Assembly: GCA_030065875.1 (NCBI GenBank)
Contig: JASJCR010000005.1
Span: forward strand, 16,460-80,459
Length of the DNA: 64,000 nt
Direction: 5' to 3'
Origin: Ardenticatenaceae bacterium
GTDB taxonomy: Bacteria > Chloroflexota > Anaerolineae > Promineifilales > Promineifilaceae
The notes under the pieces are model-generated. The model ran no database searches. It was not told the origin of the DNA and saw only the letters and a program-made list of their open reading frames with translations. The translations under genes and the position numbers were made by a program. Shown one piece after another: positions 17,253-25,360 of the stretch. Position 1 is the first letter of the stretch; every line of letters begins with the position of its first letter.

Positions 17253-18803
17253 ATGGGTAAAACAATCTTTAAAGGCCGGTCGGCCGAACTTCAACTGCTC
17301 GATGAGCTCTGGGATCTGCCCCGCAGCACCCTTTTGATCCTTTACGGCCGTCGCCGCGTTGGCAAAACCCGTTTGCTGACCCACTGGCTGGAAAAGGTTC
17401 CGGAGAATTCCCTCTACTGGGTGGCCGAACCCACCTCAGCCTATGATCAGCTGCGCTCGTTTTCGCAGGCGCTCTACAATTATGCCCATCCCGACACGCC
17501 CGCACCACCCGAATTCACCTATGCCACCTGGGAACAGGCGTTTCAGCAGCTGGCCCGCATGTCCGAAGAGCAAAAAATTGCGATTTTTATCGATGAGGTA
17601 ACCTATCTCATCGACGTGAACCCCAAATTTGTCGGGACCCTGCAAAAAGTGTGGGATCATTATCTCTCGGAAGCCAATTTGCTGATGGCCCTTTCCGGAT
17701 CCCAGATGGGCATGATGCAAAAGCAGGTGCTCTCTTATGATGCGCCGCTGTACGGCCGGGCCACCGCCCAGGTCAAGCTGCCCCCGCTGCCGTTTGACGT
17801 CACCACCCAATTTTTCCCGGATTATTCCGCCAAGGAGCGCGTGGCCCTTTACGGCATTTTTGGCGGCATTCCCGCCTATTGGGAAAGGCTGGATCCCCAG
17901 GCAACTATTTTTGAAAACATTTACGCCCAGCTGTTGACCTCCAACTCGCTGATGCAGGAAGAGCCGCGACTGCTGCTGCAGGATTTCCTCACCGATCCAT
18001 ACAATTATGTCAGCATCATGCGGGCGATCGCCCACGGTGCCAATACACAGAGCAAGATCGGCCGTCGCACCGGACTTTCACAGGGTCACGTTTCCAAGTA
18101 TCTGGGGGTGCTGCGCGAAACCGGGTTTGTTGAGCGGCAGGTTCCGGTCACCGAATCGGCTGAAACCTCGCGCCGCGGCCGCTACTTTGTGACCGATCCC
18201 TATCTGCGCTTTTACTATCGCTTTTTGTCAACCAACCAGGCCCAGCTGGCGATGGGTGGTCAACAAAAAACGTTGCAAACCATTCAAGAACAGCTCGATG
18301 ATTTTGTCGAGCAAAATACGTGGCGCGATTTGTGCCGGGAATGGCTGAGTAAAGCCAGTCAAACCGGCATGCTGCCGTTTGATCTGGAAAAAGTGGGCGG
18401 GGCCTGGACCCGGTCACAGGAAGCCGGTCTGGCCGCCATCGATCGGCCCGGCGGGCGCCTGATTTTAGGGGATTGTTTCTGGGGCAGCGAACTGGCATCC
18501 GGTCAATCCCTGCAGTCACTGATTCGCCGTACCCCTTCACTGCTGCCCAAAACGGGCGAGTGGGAAGTGTATTACATTACTTTTTCAAGTGCCGGATGGA
18601 CCGATGAAGCGCAGGCGCTAGCCAGACAATTTGCCATGCGGGGAGAGCAAGGCAAACGTTGGAGAGCGGCCGGGGTGGAACTGGTCGAATTAAGCCGCAT
18701 CAACGAGGATTTAGCCGCGTGGGGAGCGGGGCAGCAATCGCTCGTTGGTAGTCAGCTGATGGCGCCGGTGATTCAGCCGCGCCTGTTTAACGGGGTATTC
18801 TAA
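17253..18803 (+). CDS. ATP-binding protein of the archaeal-ATPase (DUF234) type
   Basis: A 516-aa P-loop protein. Walker A is YGRRRVGKTRLL (about 32-43), Walker B is IAIFIDEVTYL (about 109-119). After the ATPase core comes a winged-helix segment (SKIGRRTGLSQGHVSKYLGVL) and a C-terminal DUF234-like nuclease-fold region (LILGDCFWGS, VYYITFSSAGW). Such proteins are common in archaea and in Chloroflexota and Thermotogota; the job is unknown. I prefer the ATG at 17253 over GTG at 17244. Its promoter and an overlapping operator are plain, so expression is controlled. Confidence 0.88.
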   Translation: MGKTIFKGRSAELQLLDELWDLPRSTLLILYGRRRVGKTRLLTHWLEKVPENSLYWVAEPTSAYDQLRSFSQALYNYAHPDTPAPPEFTYATWEQAFQQLARMSEEQKIAIFIDEVTYLIDVNPKFVGTLQKVWDHYLSEANLLMALSGSQMGMMQKQVLSYDAPLYGRATAQVKLPPLPFDVTTQFFPDYSAKERVALYGIFGGIPAYWERLDPQATIFENIYAQLLTSNSLMQEEPRLLLQDFLTDPYNYVSIMRAIAHGANTQSKIGRRTGLSQGHVSKYLGVLRETGFVERQVPVTESAETSRRGRYFVTDPYLRFYYRFLSTNQAQLAMGGQQKTLQTIQEQLDDFVEQNTWRDLCREWLSKASQTGMLPFDLEKVGGAWTRSQEAGLAAIDRPGGRLILGDCFWGSELASGQSLQSLIRRTPSLLPKTGEWEVYYITFSSAGWTDEAQALARQFAMRGEQGKRWRAAGVELVELSRINEDLAAWGAGQQSLVGSQLMAPVIQPRLFNGVF

Positions 18804-18845
18804 TGATGATTAAATGGTTTGGAGATTTACCGATGCCATAGACGC

Positions 18846-18879
18846 AAAAAAAAACAAGCCACGGGGGAGACGTGGCTTG
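18846..18879 (-). terminator. Strong Rho-independent terminator
   Basis: On the minus strand CAAGCCACG and CGTGGCTTG form a nine-pair stem with a seven-base loop, followed at once by nine U residues (18854-18846). This is the cleanest terminator in the window and ends the candidate small RNA. The same hairpin may help stop the plus-strand ATPase transcript. Confidence 0.8.
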
Positions 18880-18930
18880 GCGGAATGTGACGGGACGCCT
18901 TAGTCAGGCGCTATTCGTCACTGCTGTGTT
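18846..18930 (-). ncRNA. Candidate 85-nt small RNA
   Basis: The minus strand holds a complete small transcription unit: a consensus -10 at 18937-18942, a predicted start near 18930, a two-tier hairpin (outer GTGACG/CGTCAC, inner CGCCT/AGGCG, 18887-18921) and a Rho-independent terminator (18846-18879). There is no start codon with a plausible frame. It does not match SRP RNA, tmRNA or 6S RNA features that I know. It lies 240 bases upstream of, and opposite to, the DnaA-N-like gene, in a 366-base gap. Function unknown; it could act on the leader of that gene. Confidence 0.6.
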
Positions 18931-18936
18931 TCGTAG

Positions 18937-18965
18937 ATTATACCAAAATGTGCGTGAGTAAACAA
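18937..18965 (-). promoter_or_regulatory. Promoter of the candidate small RNA
   Basis: On the minus strand, -35 TTGTTT (18965-18960), 17-base spacer and a perfect -10 TATAAT (18942-18937). It points away from the 822-aa gene towards the terminator at 18846. Confidence 0.6.
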
Positions 18966-19169
18966 GGGGATATTTGTTTATTCATCAATTTGGTCAGAGA
19001 TCATTCCGCTTAGCCTCACATTATTTGTCTCCTTCAGCGGCCGCGGCCGCGTGGCAATTTGGACTCGAACGGCCGATCAGTTGGCAGCTAAATCTTACCC
19101 TTTAGCGGGTCAGAAAAACTGCTGGTGATCTAGACGTTTTCCAACTCTCAAAACGACGAAGGAGATGTC

Positions 19170-21638
19170 GTGCTCAATTCGCAGGTAGCCGAGCTCAAGC
19201 TTCTTGGCTACTATAGTCAAATCTACAACAGCATCATTCAATCTGGCCAGGTTTGGCGGGTTAGCAAATACTTCTTGCGCCGCTGGGGACCCTATCTGGG
19301 GCCGACCCGTTTCTGGACGATCGTCACCGCGCGTCAGCTGTGCTACCGCAACCAGCATGAAGATTGGTTTGAAGGGTATGATGCGGCCGTTGCCCAGGAG
19401 ATTCAGATCAGCCGCGCCCATTACCGTCGTCTAAAGGCCGAAATGGACGATCAAAACGGCCTGCTCTCTAGCTTCATCTCACGACAAGCAACCACTTATC
19501 ACGTGGTGAACGGCAAAACACGGCCGAAACCCACTCTCTATCACGTCCGGCTTGATGATCCGCTCACGCCGGCCGACGCCGCCTATCTGGCCGGCTGGCT
19601 TCGCCAACGGCAGGTAAAGCGCCGCACAGATGATGTGGTCCGCCTGCTGCACAGCGCCCGGGAAATTTCCCGCCAGGAATTACTTGACCCTCACCCTGCC
19701 CCCATCGCGTGGGGCGGTACCGTCGGCTTGGAACCGGTTACCGTCCTGCAGGTGGTGCGGCAGGTGTTTGGGGGCCATATCGCCGATCAACCGGAAATTA
19801 TCAAAGCGTCTGAGGCGCTGCACGCCTATCTGACCGATAATGACTTTGTCGGCAAACAGTATTTCCGTCACCGCTGGCTAAAGCACCTCAAGGCGGGACC
19901 GGCATTCTTGTTAATTTATCTCCGCAGCCTCTGTTACTACAACGAACAAAGTGGGGAGCTGCGCAATGAAATCATTGTCGATCGCCAGCAGCTGGCCCAA
20001 ACGCTGGCCGTCAAGCCCAACACCATTTCCGACTGGCTGAAAACATTGGCTACCATTGCCCCACAGCAAACGCTGCCCCCGTTTTTAACCCTGCAGAAAA
20101 AAGGGCGCACGGCCGAAAATACGTATGTTTTTACCTACCAGGTCGGAATGCTCGATCCACTGACCCCGGACGATCTACCGCAATATGAAGCGGCCGTTTC
20201 AGCCCACGATCCCTCATCTCCACAGCCGATCACCATCACAAATAGGGGTCGATCCGAAAATGAGCGTCACAAGAAAGAGGAAAACACCCCATCTCAATCC
20301 GAAAATGAGATTCACAAAGAGCCTCAATTTGCCCACTCTCAATCTGATTTTGAGCGTCACGACCCGGCCAATAGCGAGCCTCGATCCGAAAATGAGCGTC
20401 TCGCCACCCCGTCTGAATCCGAATTTGAGCATCACAACAGCGTTAAAGCCCTTGGTCGATCCGAAAATGAACGTCACGATCAAGGGCAGAATCCGAATTT
20501 GAGCGCGGCTGAACACAAAAATGATAGGGGGTCAGTGCCAGAATGCGCGTCTTTTAAATACTTCCCAACTCTTTTATCACTGCAGCAGGATGAAATAAAC
20601 ACCTGGCTGGCGGCGGCCGGCTGGCCATTTTCGCTGGACCTGCTGAGACAATCGTTGGTTCATGCGATTTCTCAGAATGATTTGGACACGTTCCTGGATT
20701 TTCTGGGGATCGATCCTGGTGGCCCAGCCAGACAGCGAATCAGGGCGAGCGGATTGTCAGCGGTAGAGGGCACGGCGTGGTGGCTCTACGCGCTGACCCA
20801 GCCTGGTTTACAGCGGCCGATGCATTTTGTCATTGCCCGGATGTCGGCGGGGGTGCCGCCCCCGCGGCCGTTTGTTGATTTGGCCAACCTGTCGGTTGAA
20901 GGGTGGCTTACCTTCGCCTTAAACGAGCAGCTTCCAGAAGCATTGCGGCTTGAGTGGGGGAGTGATCCGGTTTACGGGCATTGGTCAGAGATTTACGGCT
21001 TAGAGAGAGAGCTGCCGCTCCTGGTGATGGGTTGGGTGGAGGTGCTAGACGAGCCGCTGTACAGACACATGATTCGTGTAGTGGATAGTCAGGATAGCGT
21101 GACCGCGGATGATGCCCATCCGGCTGAGGGATGGTGGCCGGCCGCTTGTGAAATTCTTCAACAGCAGATGCCCGCATCGATATACGAAATTTTTGTCAAG
21201 CCTATACAATGTGCATGGGGTAGGGGAGCGGTGTCTTTGTCGGTGCCGGATCAAACCGCTCAAACGTACCTCGAGCAGGCGCTGCGGCCGCAGATCGAGG
21301 AGGTTCTGGCGCAAATAGCCGGCCGGTCGCTTGAGCTTGAGTTTCACGTTCAAGGTGTGAGCGAGGACCAACCAACCGGTGTCGACGAAACCGCCCGCTA
21401 TCGGTCGATTTGGCAGGAGGTTAAAGAGGCGCTTTCTTTGCAAATGGCCCGGTCAACCTATGATCAGTGGCTGCACAAAAGTGAATGTATTGAAGGGAAG
21501 CCCGGTGAGCTGATTGTGGCAGTAGAGACCGCTTATGCTCAAGAATGGTTGGAAAATCGGCTGCGCCCGTTAATCGAAAAAAACCTGCGGCTCGCTGCGG
21601 CCGGTGAGGATTTCGAGGTCATTTTTGTTGTATCTTAA
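19170..21638 (+). CDS. Replication-initiator-like protein with two DnaA N-terminal-like domains
   Basis: An 822-aa protein starting at GTG, with GGAG five bases before it. Residues about 1-340 resemble helix-turn-helix replication proteins (an HTH around DRQQLAQTLAVKPNTISDWL). Residues about 360-447 hold six SENERH-like peptide repeats. Near the C-terminus two copies of a DnaA domain-I-like fold occur (about 653-730, WPAACEILQQQMPASIYEIF; and 742-822, IWQEVKEALSLQMARSTYDQ), ending in strands such as ELIVAVETAYAQEWLENRL. No AAA+ domain is present. It may recruit the helicase or DnaA. Plasmid or element origin is possible; the DNA repeats inside it support this. Confidence 0.75.
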   Translation: MLNSQVAELKLLGYYSQIYNSIIQSGQVWRVSKYFLRRWGPYLGPTRFWTIVTARQLCYRNQHEDWFEGYDAAVAQEIQISRAHYRRLKAEMDDQNGLLSSFISRQATTYHVVNGKTRPKPTLYHVRLDDPLTPADAAYLAGWLRQRQVKRRTDDVVRLLHSAREISRQELLDPHPAPIAWGGTVGLEPVTVLQVVRQVFGGHIADQPEIIKASEALHAYLTDNDFVGKQYFRHRWLKHLKAGPAFLLIYLRSLCYYNEQSGELRNEIIVDRQQLAQTLAVKPNTISDWLKTLATIAPQQTLPPFLTLQKKGRTAENTYVFTYQVGMLDPLTPDDLPQYEAAVSAHDPSSPQPITITNRGRSENERHKKEENTPSQSENEIHKEPQFAHSQSDFERHDPANSEPRSENERLATPSESEFEHHNSVKALGRSENERHDQGQNPNLSAAEHKNDRGSVPECASFKYFPTLLSLQQDEINTWLAAAGWPFSLDLLRQSLVHAISQNDLDTFLDFLGIDPGGPARQRIRASGLSAVEGTAWWLYALTQPGLQRPMHFVIARMSAGVPPPRPFVDLANLSVEGWLTFALNEQLPEALRLEWGSDPVYGHWSEIYGLERELPLLVMGWVEVLDEPLYRHMIRVVDSQDSVTADDAHPAEGWWPAACEILQQQMPASIYEIFVKPIQCAWGRGAVSLSVPDQTAQTYLEQALRPQIEEVLAQIAGRSLELEFHVQGVSEDQPTGVDETARYRSIWQEVKEALSLQMARSTYDQWLHKSECIEGKPGELIVAVETAYAQEWLENRLRPLIEKNLRLAAAGEDFEVIFVVS
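20251..20509 (+). repeat. Seven iteron-like 20-bp repeats inside the DnaA-N gene
   Basis: Consensus RATCCGAAWWTGAGCGTCAC begins at 20251, 20296, 20341, 20383, 20416, 20458 and 20490. Six copies are in the same reading frame (S-E-N/F-E-R-H). The seventh is in another frame (N-P-N-L-S) yet keeps AATCCGAATTTGAGC exactly as in copy 5. Conservation of DNA across a frame change suggests DNA-level function, such as binding sites for the encoded protein. Confidence 0.75.
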
Positions 21639-21960
21639 ACAGTTTGTATCCAAATTGATACGAAAAATGTGTTTTTGAGCGCGGCAAACTCCTTTGGAAT
21701 GCGCAAAATAATAGTACAAAAGTCCTGAAAAATTGTGGGGTTCATCAAAACAACTTTGCCACATCTCAAATTTGATGACTGCCTTTTTAAGGTAAAACCC
21801 CAACAAATGCGCAGCCAACGCCGTTGCTCCAGCCGTATCGAAGCAAATCGCCCGATTTGTCGGCTGCCCAGGCAGATGATCCGTCAAACTTGTGTACATT
21901 AAAGCTGAAAAGACGATTCTAGACAGGATCGTGTTTCGCACAACTTTGGAGGTCGGAGAG
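21639..21960. other. 322-base gap without a supported gene
   Basis: After the 822-aa gene, GTATC-CAAATT-GATAC (21647-21662) could form a weak hairpin. The rest has no promoter of good quality, no RNA fold I trust and no frame with family motifs. GGAGG at the right end belongs to the next gene. Confidence 0.4.
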
Positions 21961-22296
21961 ATGGAAGGATTTGTTGTTGTTTCTTTAGCAATCGTCGGAA
22001 TCGGATTTTATTTTTTTTACTTTGACAACATCGGGTCAAAAAGCGAGAAGGTGTTTATTCCTTCAAAGGAAGAGCTGCTTGGAGAAAAAGAGCGCACCCT
22101 AAATGAACTGGTGCTGCTGGAAAAGGCATTTCGTCGCGGGATGATAGGCAAGGGGCTGTATTTGACGCAGCGGATGCTGTTAAAAAGGCAGGCTGCGGCC
22201 ACGGCCAGGCGAATGAGCCGCTATGTATTGATGTCGCGGGAAAGCCTGACCATGATGATCGACACCGATGAAGGGGTCCATCAGGCTGCGGGCTAG
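21961..22296 (+). CDS. Small single-pass membrane protein, unknown function
   Basis: A 111-aa protein with an N-terminal transmembrane segment (FVVVSLAIVGIGFYFFYF, about 3-20) and a charged cytoplasmic tail that looks helical (EELLGEKERTLNELVLLEKA). The region after it (FRRGMIGKGLYLTQRMLLK) has the shape of a SHOCT-like short domain, but this is loose. The ATG at 21961 follows a good purine-rich ribosome site (GGAGGTCGGAGAG). It is convergent with the next gene, five bases away. Confidence 0.65.
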   Translation: MEGFVVVSLAIVGIGFYFFYFDNIGSKSEKVFIPSKEELLGEKERTLNELVLLEKAFRRGMIGKGLYLTQRMLLKRQAAATARRMSRYVLMSRESLTMMIDTDEGVHQAAG

Positions 22297-22300
22297 ATCA

Positions 22301-22729
22301 TTAGGAGGGGCGGTTGCGCCGCTCTTCTTCCCGCTCGGCCGCCTTGTGGCGCAGCGGCCGGCCCTTGTCCGGTGAAGGATCCCGGACCAGGCCGTAAATT
22401 TCGCGCCCTTCATGATCATCCGGCAGATATTCCGTGATCGGCAGGCCGTCCTCCGTGACAAAGAGCAGGCAGTGACAATATTTGTAAATCTGCATGTCGT
22501 CACAGGCACAAATCCAGGTGCGATGCTGAACTTCTTCCTCTTTGTCGGGATAATAACGGCACGGACAGAGCGGTTTGCCCAACGTTTGGTGGTTGTGAGC
22601 CAGACCAAGGATAACCCCTTCCGATACGTCATCAACTGGATGAAGCGCCGTGCCGGATTTCTCGATGTATTTCGCTACAAATTTGCGCATCAGCGCCAAA
22701 CTTTTCTGGCTAATATCTTTTTCTTCCAT
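22301..22729 (-). CDS. ftrB: Ferredoxin-thioredoxin reductase catalytic (beta) subunit
   Basis: A 142-aa iron-sulfur enzyme that passes electrons from ferredoxin to thioredoxin-like disulfides. The family signature CPC-x16-CxC-x8-CHC is met exactly: C55/C57, C74/C76 and C85/C87 (middle pair is CAC rather than CPC). These ligate the 4Fe-4S cluster and form the active disulfide. No variable alpha subunit is nearby, as in non-photosynthetic relatives. I use ATG 22729 rather than TTG 22741. It follows the M20 hydrolase by 15 bases, likely cotranscribed; a functional link is not evident. The C-terminus is rich in Arg and Glu. Confidence 0.9.
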   Translation of the reverse strand: MEEKDISQKSLALMRKFVAKYIEKSGTALHPVDDVSEGVILGLAHNHQTLGKPLCPCRYYPDKEEEVQHRTWICACDDMQIYKYCHCLLFVTEDGLPITEYLPDDHEGREIYGLVRDPSPDKGRPLRHKAAEREEERRNRPS

Positions 22730-22744
22730 ATTCTTGTCCAATCC

Positions 22745-24163
22745 TCAACTGGGTTTGATTCCTTCCGGTAAGGGGGAGACATATTCCTGCCCGTTTTTGG
22801 CGACCTCAAATTCTGCCCGCGCTCGCTGACGAAGATCCGCATCGGTCATCAGCTCTAAACCGGCCAGGGCCATCCCCTTGGCGGCAAACATCATCCCTTT
22901 TGTACCGATATTCGACCCGGAAGAGGCCACCGTTTGCCAGCTGTGGCCGGGGGTGCCCAACGGCCAGCAGGTTGTGGTCAGTTGGCCTGTTGGGGTAATC
23001 CAGCTGACATCGCCCACCTCGGTTGAACCACCCATCAGCGGCGGATTGTCCGCGTGGAGCAGCACGCTTTCCCACAGAGGGTCTGTTAACAGGTCAGTTG
23101 ACAGCTGGGTCTTTGTAGACTGCTGCATCCATTCGAATTCCCGTTCGACCGACCCTTCGGGAAAAGTGGCCTGGAGCTGGCGGCCGAATTCTCGCTCCTG
23201 CTCGGTAAACTTCAAATCATCCACTTCAGCCATCTTCTGATGCAGGAGGTTTGACAGGGTGTCATTGGGCAGCAAGTCATAACAACCGGTTACAAATTCA
23301 ATGTCGTGGGTAGTACCGCTCATCAGCGCGGCTCCTTTGGCGATATCGAGCATGCGCTCGTAGATCTCTTCCACCTGATCGCGATGGGGAGCGCGCACAA
23401 AGTACCAGATTTGAGCGTAAGCCGGCACGACGTTGGGGGCCTGTCCGCCGCTGGTCACGACGCTGTGAATGCGGGCTTCCTGTATCACGTGTTCGCGCAA
23501 ATAGTTGACGCCGACATCCATGAGCATCACCCCATCGAGGGCGGAACGGCCGAGGTGAGGGGACATGCCGGCGTGGGAGGCAATACCGTGAAAATTGACT
23601 TTAAAAGAATTCATGGCCACCGAAGAGCCGTTCCAAACGAGATTACTGCTGCTGGGATGCCAGCTGATGGCGGCGTCGAGATCGTCAAACACCCCGTCGC
23701 GGGCCATAAAAGTTTTGCCAACCAGGGTTTCCTCGGCCGGGCATCCGTAGAAGCGCACCGTGCCTGAAATATGATGGGCTTCCATCGCCTTTTTTAGAGC
23801 GATAGCTGACCCCATACAGGCGGTCCCAAACAAATTGTGGCCACATCCATGCCCTGGCCCCCCCTTCTCGATGGGATCGATCGCGGCCGAAACGGTTTGA
23901 GATAGGCCGGGCAGGGCATCATACTCACCCAAAAAACCGATAATCGGCTTCCCGGAGCCCCATGAGGCGACAAAGGCGGTCGGCATCTGGCCCACTCCCC
24001 ACTGAACTGAAAACCCTTCCTGCTCCAGCTCCTGGCCAATCAGCTTGGAAGCGAACGTTTCCTGCAGGGCGACCTGAGGACGGCTCCAGATTTCTTTGGC
24101 GATAAAGGTCAATTTTTCGTCTTGTTCGTTCAGATGTTGAAGGATGATTTCGGAAGGATTCAT
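22745..24163 (-). CDS. M20-family amidohydrolase, AbgB-like
   Basis: A 472-aa metallopeptidase-fold hydrolase most like subunit B of p-aminobenzoyl-glutamate hydrolase. Metal-site segments GEYDALPGL and GHGCGHNLFGTA, CPAEETLVGK (catalytic Glu-Glu) and the lid domain HGIASHAGMSPHLGRSALD are present, as is the C-terminal GGSTEVGDVSW. It would cleave an aromatic or acyl amide, with zinc or manganese. No AbgA or AbgT partner lies near, so the true substrate may be another N-acyl amino acid. Ribosome site AGGT precedes the ATG. Confidence 0.9.
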   Translation of the reverse strand: MNPSEIILQHLNEQDEKLTFIAKEIWSRPQVALQETFASKLIGQELEQEGFSVQWGVGQMPTAFVASWGSGKPIIGFLGEYDALPGLSQTVSAAIDPIEKGGPGHGCGHNLFGTACMGSAIALKKAMEAHHISGTVRFYGCPAEETLVGKTFMARDGVFDDLDAAISWHPSSSNLVWNGSSVAMNSFKVNFHGIASHAGMSPHLGRSALDGVMLMDVGVNYLREHVIQEARIHSVVTSGGQAPNVVPAYAQIWYFVRAPHRDQVEEIYERMLDIAKGAALMSGTTHDIEFVTGCYDLLPNDTLSNLLHQKMAEVDDLKFTEQEREFGRQLQATFPEGSVEREFEWMQQSTKTQLSTDLLTDPLWESVLLHADNPPLMGGSTEVGDVSWITPTGQLTTTCWPLGTPGHSWQTVASSGSNIGTKGMMFAAKGMALAGLELMTDADLRQRARAEFEVAKNGQEYVSPLPEGIKPS

Positions 24164-24283
24164 GATGGGTACCTGCCTTGGGATGTGAATTTAAATCACA
24201 AAAACACAAAAAGCACAAAAATTCAAGTGGTCTGTGCAGAAGAGTGTAAGAGGTTTTGCGCGGCCGGGCAAAAAATTTGCGTC

Positions 24284-24312
24284 TTGACTTTCACACTGTG
24301 TCAAGCTGTATC
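24284..24312 (+). promoter_or_regulatory. Possible MerR-type promoter of the epimerase gene
   Basis: TTGACT (24284-24289) is followed 19 bases later by TATCGT, a long spacer of the kind MerR regulators act on. CTTGAC and GTCAAG frame the spacer (24283-24305). No merR gene is in the window. Evidence is moderate at best. Confidence 0.35.
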
Positions 24313-24341
24313 GTTGAGGTATCAAGAAAAGGAGTGAGGTC

Positions 24342-25307
24342 ATGAACGCAAAACACGTTATTTTGGGGACCGGCCAGCTGGGCCTGGCCATCATGGATGA
24401 ACTGGTTGGTGAGGGTGTATCGGTCAAGTTAGTGAATCGAAGCGGCCGGGTCAATGAGCCCTTGCCAAACGGGGTGGTTTTAGCACAGGCTGACGTTACT
24501 GATCCGTCACAGGTTGCCGCGGTTACGGCCGGGGCATCATACGTCTTTTTTTGTACGCAGCCGGCGTATCATCAGTGGCCTGAACGATTTCCGCAGATGA
24601 CGGCCGCCGTTATTGACGGGGTGGCCCAAAGTGGCGCAAAGCTCATCTTTGGCAGCAATGTGTATATGTACGGAGAAAGTCACGGCCGGCCGCTGACCGA
24701 AGATCGCCCTTACGCCGCGGAAACTCGAAAAGGGAAAGTGCGCGCTCAGATGGCCCGCATGCTTTTTACCGCCCATCAGGAGGGGCGGCTGCCGGTGGTC
24801 ATCGGCCGCGCTTCAGATTTTTACGGGCCGCGAGTAAAAGATTCGGCGTTGGGTCAGCTGGTGTTTGAGTCTGCTCTGGCCGGGAAACCGGTAAATCTGG
24901 TCGGCAACATTGATTTGCCCCACTCCTATACTTACATTCGCGACTTTGCCCGCGCCCTGATCAATTTGAGTCGAGAAGAAGAAGCGTACGGCCGGGCGTG
25001 GCATGTGGTCAACGCCCCCGCTCAGTCCACCCGGAAATTTATCGATATTTTGGAAGATGAAATTGATCGGCCGGTTAAAACCCGTTTGGCTGGATCATTT
25101 ATTCTGCGAGTGATGGGTTTGTTTAATCCCGAAGTCAAAGAAATCGTCGAAATGCTTTACGAATTTAATGAACCTTTTGTCGTCGATCACACCGCGTACG
25201 CCGCGCGTTTTGACCATCAACCAACCCCCATTAAAGAGGGAATTCGGGAAACGGTTCGATGGTATAAGAAGACAACAGACAACAGACGACAGACTTCAGA
25301 AAAGTGA
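24342..25307 (+). CDS. NAD-dependent epimerase/dehydratase family protein
   Basis: A 321-aa extended-SDR protein. The Rossmann loop is ILGTGQLGLAIMDEL (about 6-20), slightly non-standard but with the needed glycines. FGSNVYMYGES (Ser/Tyr region) and the later SHSYTYIRDFARAL follow the family pattern, though a classic YxxxK is not plain. Substrate is unknown. GGAG precedes the ATG. The last 11 residues (TTDNRRQTSEK) are encoded by heptamer repeat, and the stop falls inside an inverted repeat shared with the convergent gene. Confidence 0.85.
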   Translation: MNAKHVILGTGQLGLAIMDELVGEGVSVKLVNRSGRVNEPLPNGVVLAQADVTDPSQVAAVTAGASYVFFCTQPAYHQWPERFPQMTAAVIDGVAQSGAKLIFGSNVYMYGESHGRPLTEDRPYAAETRKGKVRAQMARMLFTAHQEGRLPVVIGRASDFYGPRVKDSALGQLVFESALAGKPVNLVGNIDLPHSYTYIRDFARALINLSREEEAYGRAWHVVNAPAQSTRKFIDILEDEIDRPVKTRLAGSFILRVMGLFNPEVKEIVEMLYEFNEPFVVDHTAYAARFDHQPTPIKEGIRETVRWYKKTTDNRRQTSEK

Positions 25308-25360
25308 TTGTTTCACCAAGTGCTATTCTGTGGTCTGATTTCTGAGGTCTGTTGTCTTCT
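25267..25360. repeat. Inverted heptamer tract between convergent genes
   Basis: AGAAGACAACAGAC (25267-25280) and its exact complement (25347-25360) enclose the stops of both flanking genes. The left arm continues as ACAACAG ACGACAG ACTTCAG heptamers. It can fold into a hairpin in either transcript, so it may be a bidirectional terminator, and it encodes the C-terminal tail of each protein. Confidence 0.7.

Noticed and set aside
19040..19110. tRNA-like T-loop (GTTCGAGTCC on the minus strand) with a nearby CTAAA/TTTAG hairpin
   Set aside because: The five bases on each side of the T-loop do not pair, the other loop has eight bases, and no acceptor stem forms. Chance, or a very old remnant.
20185..20516. 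Long alternative frames on both strands across the iteron region with repeated peptides
   Set aside because: They arise because the DNA repeats keep all frames open; no start signals support them.
21570..21941. 123-codon open frame on the minus strand after the DnaA-N-like gene
   Set aside because: It overlaps the end of the 822-aa gene, has no ribosome site, and its translation shows no family motif or domain.
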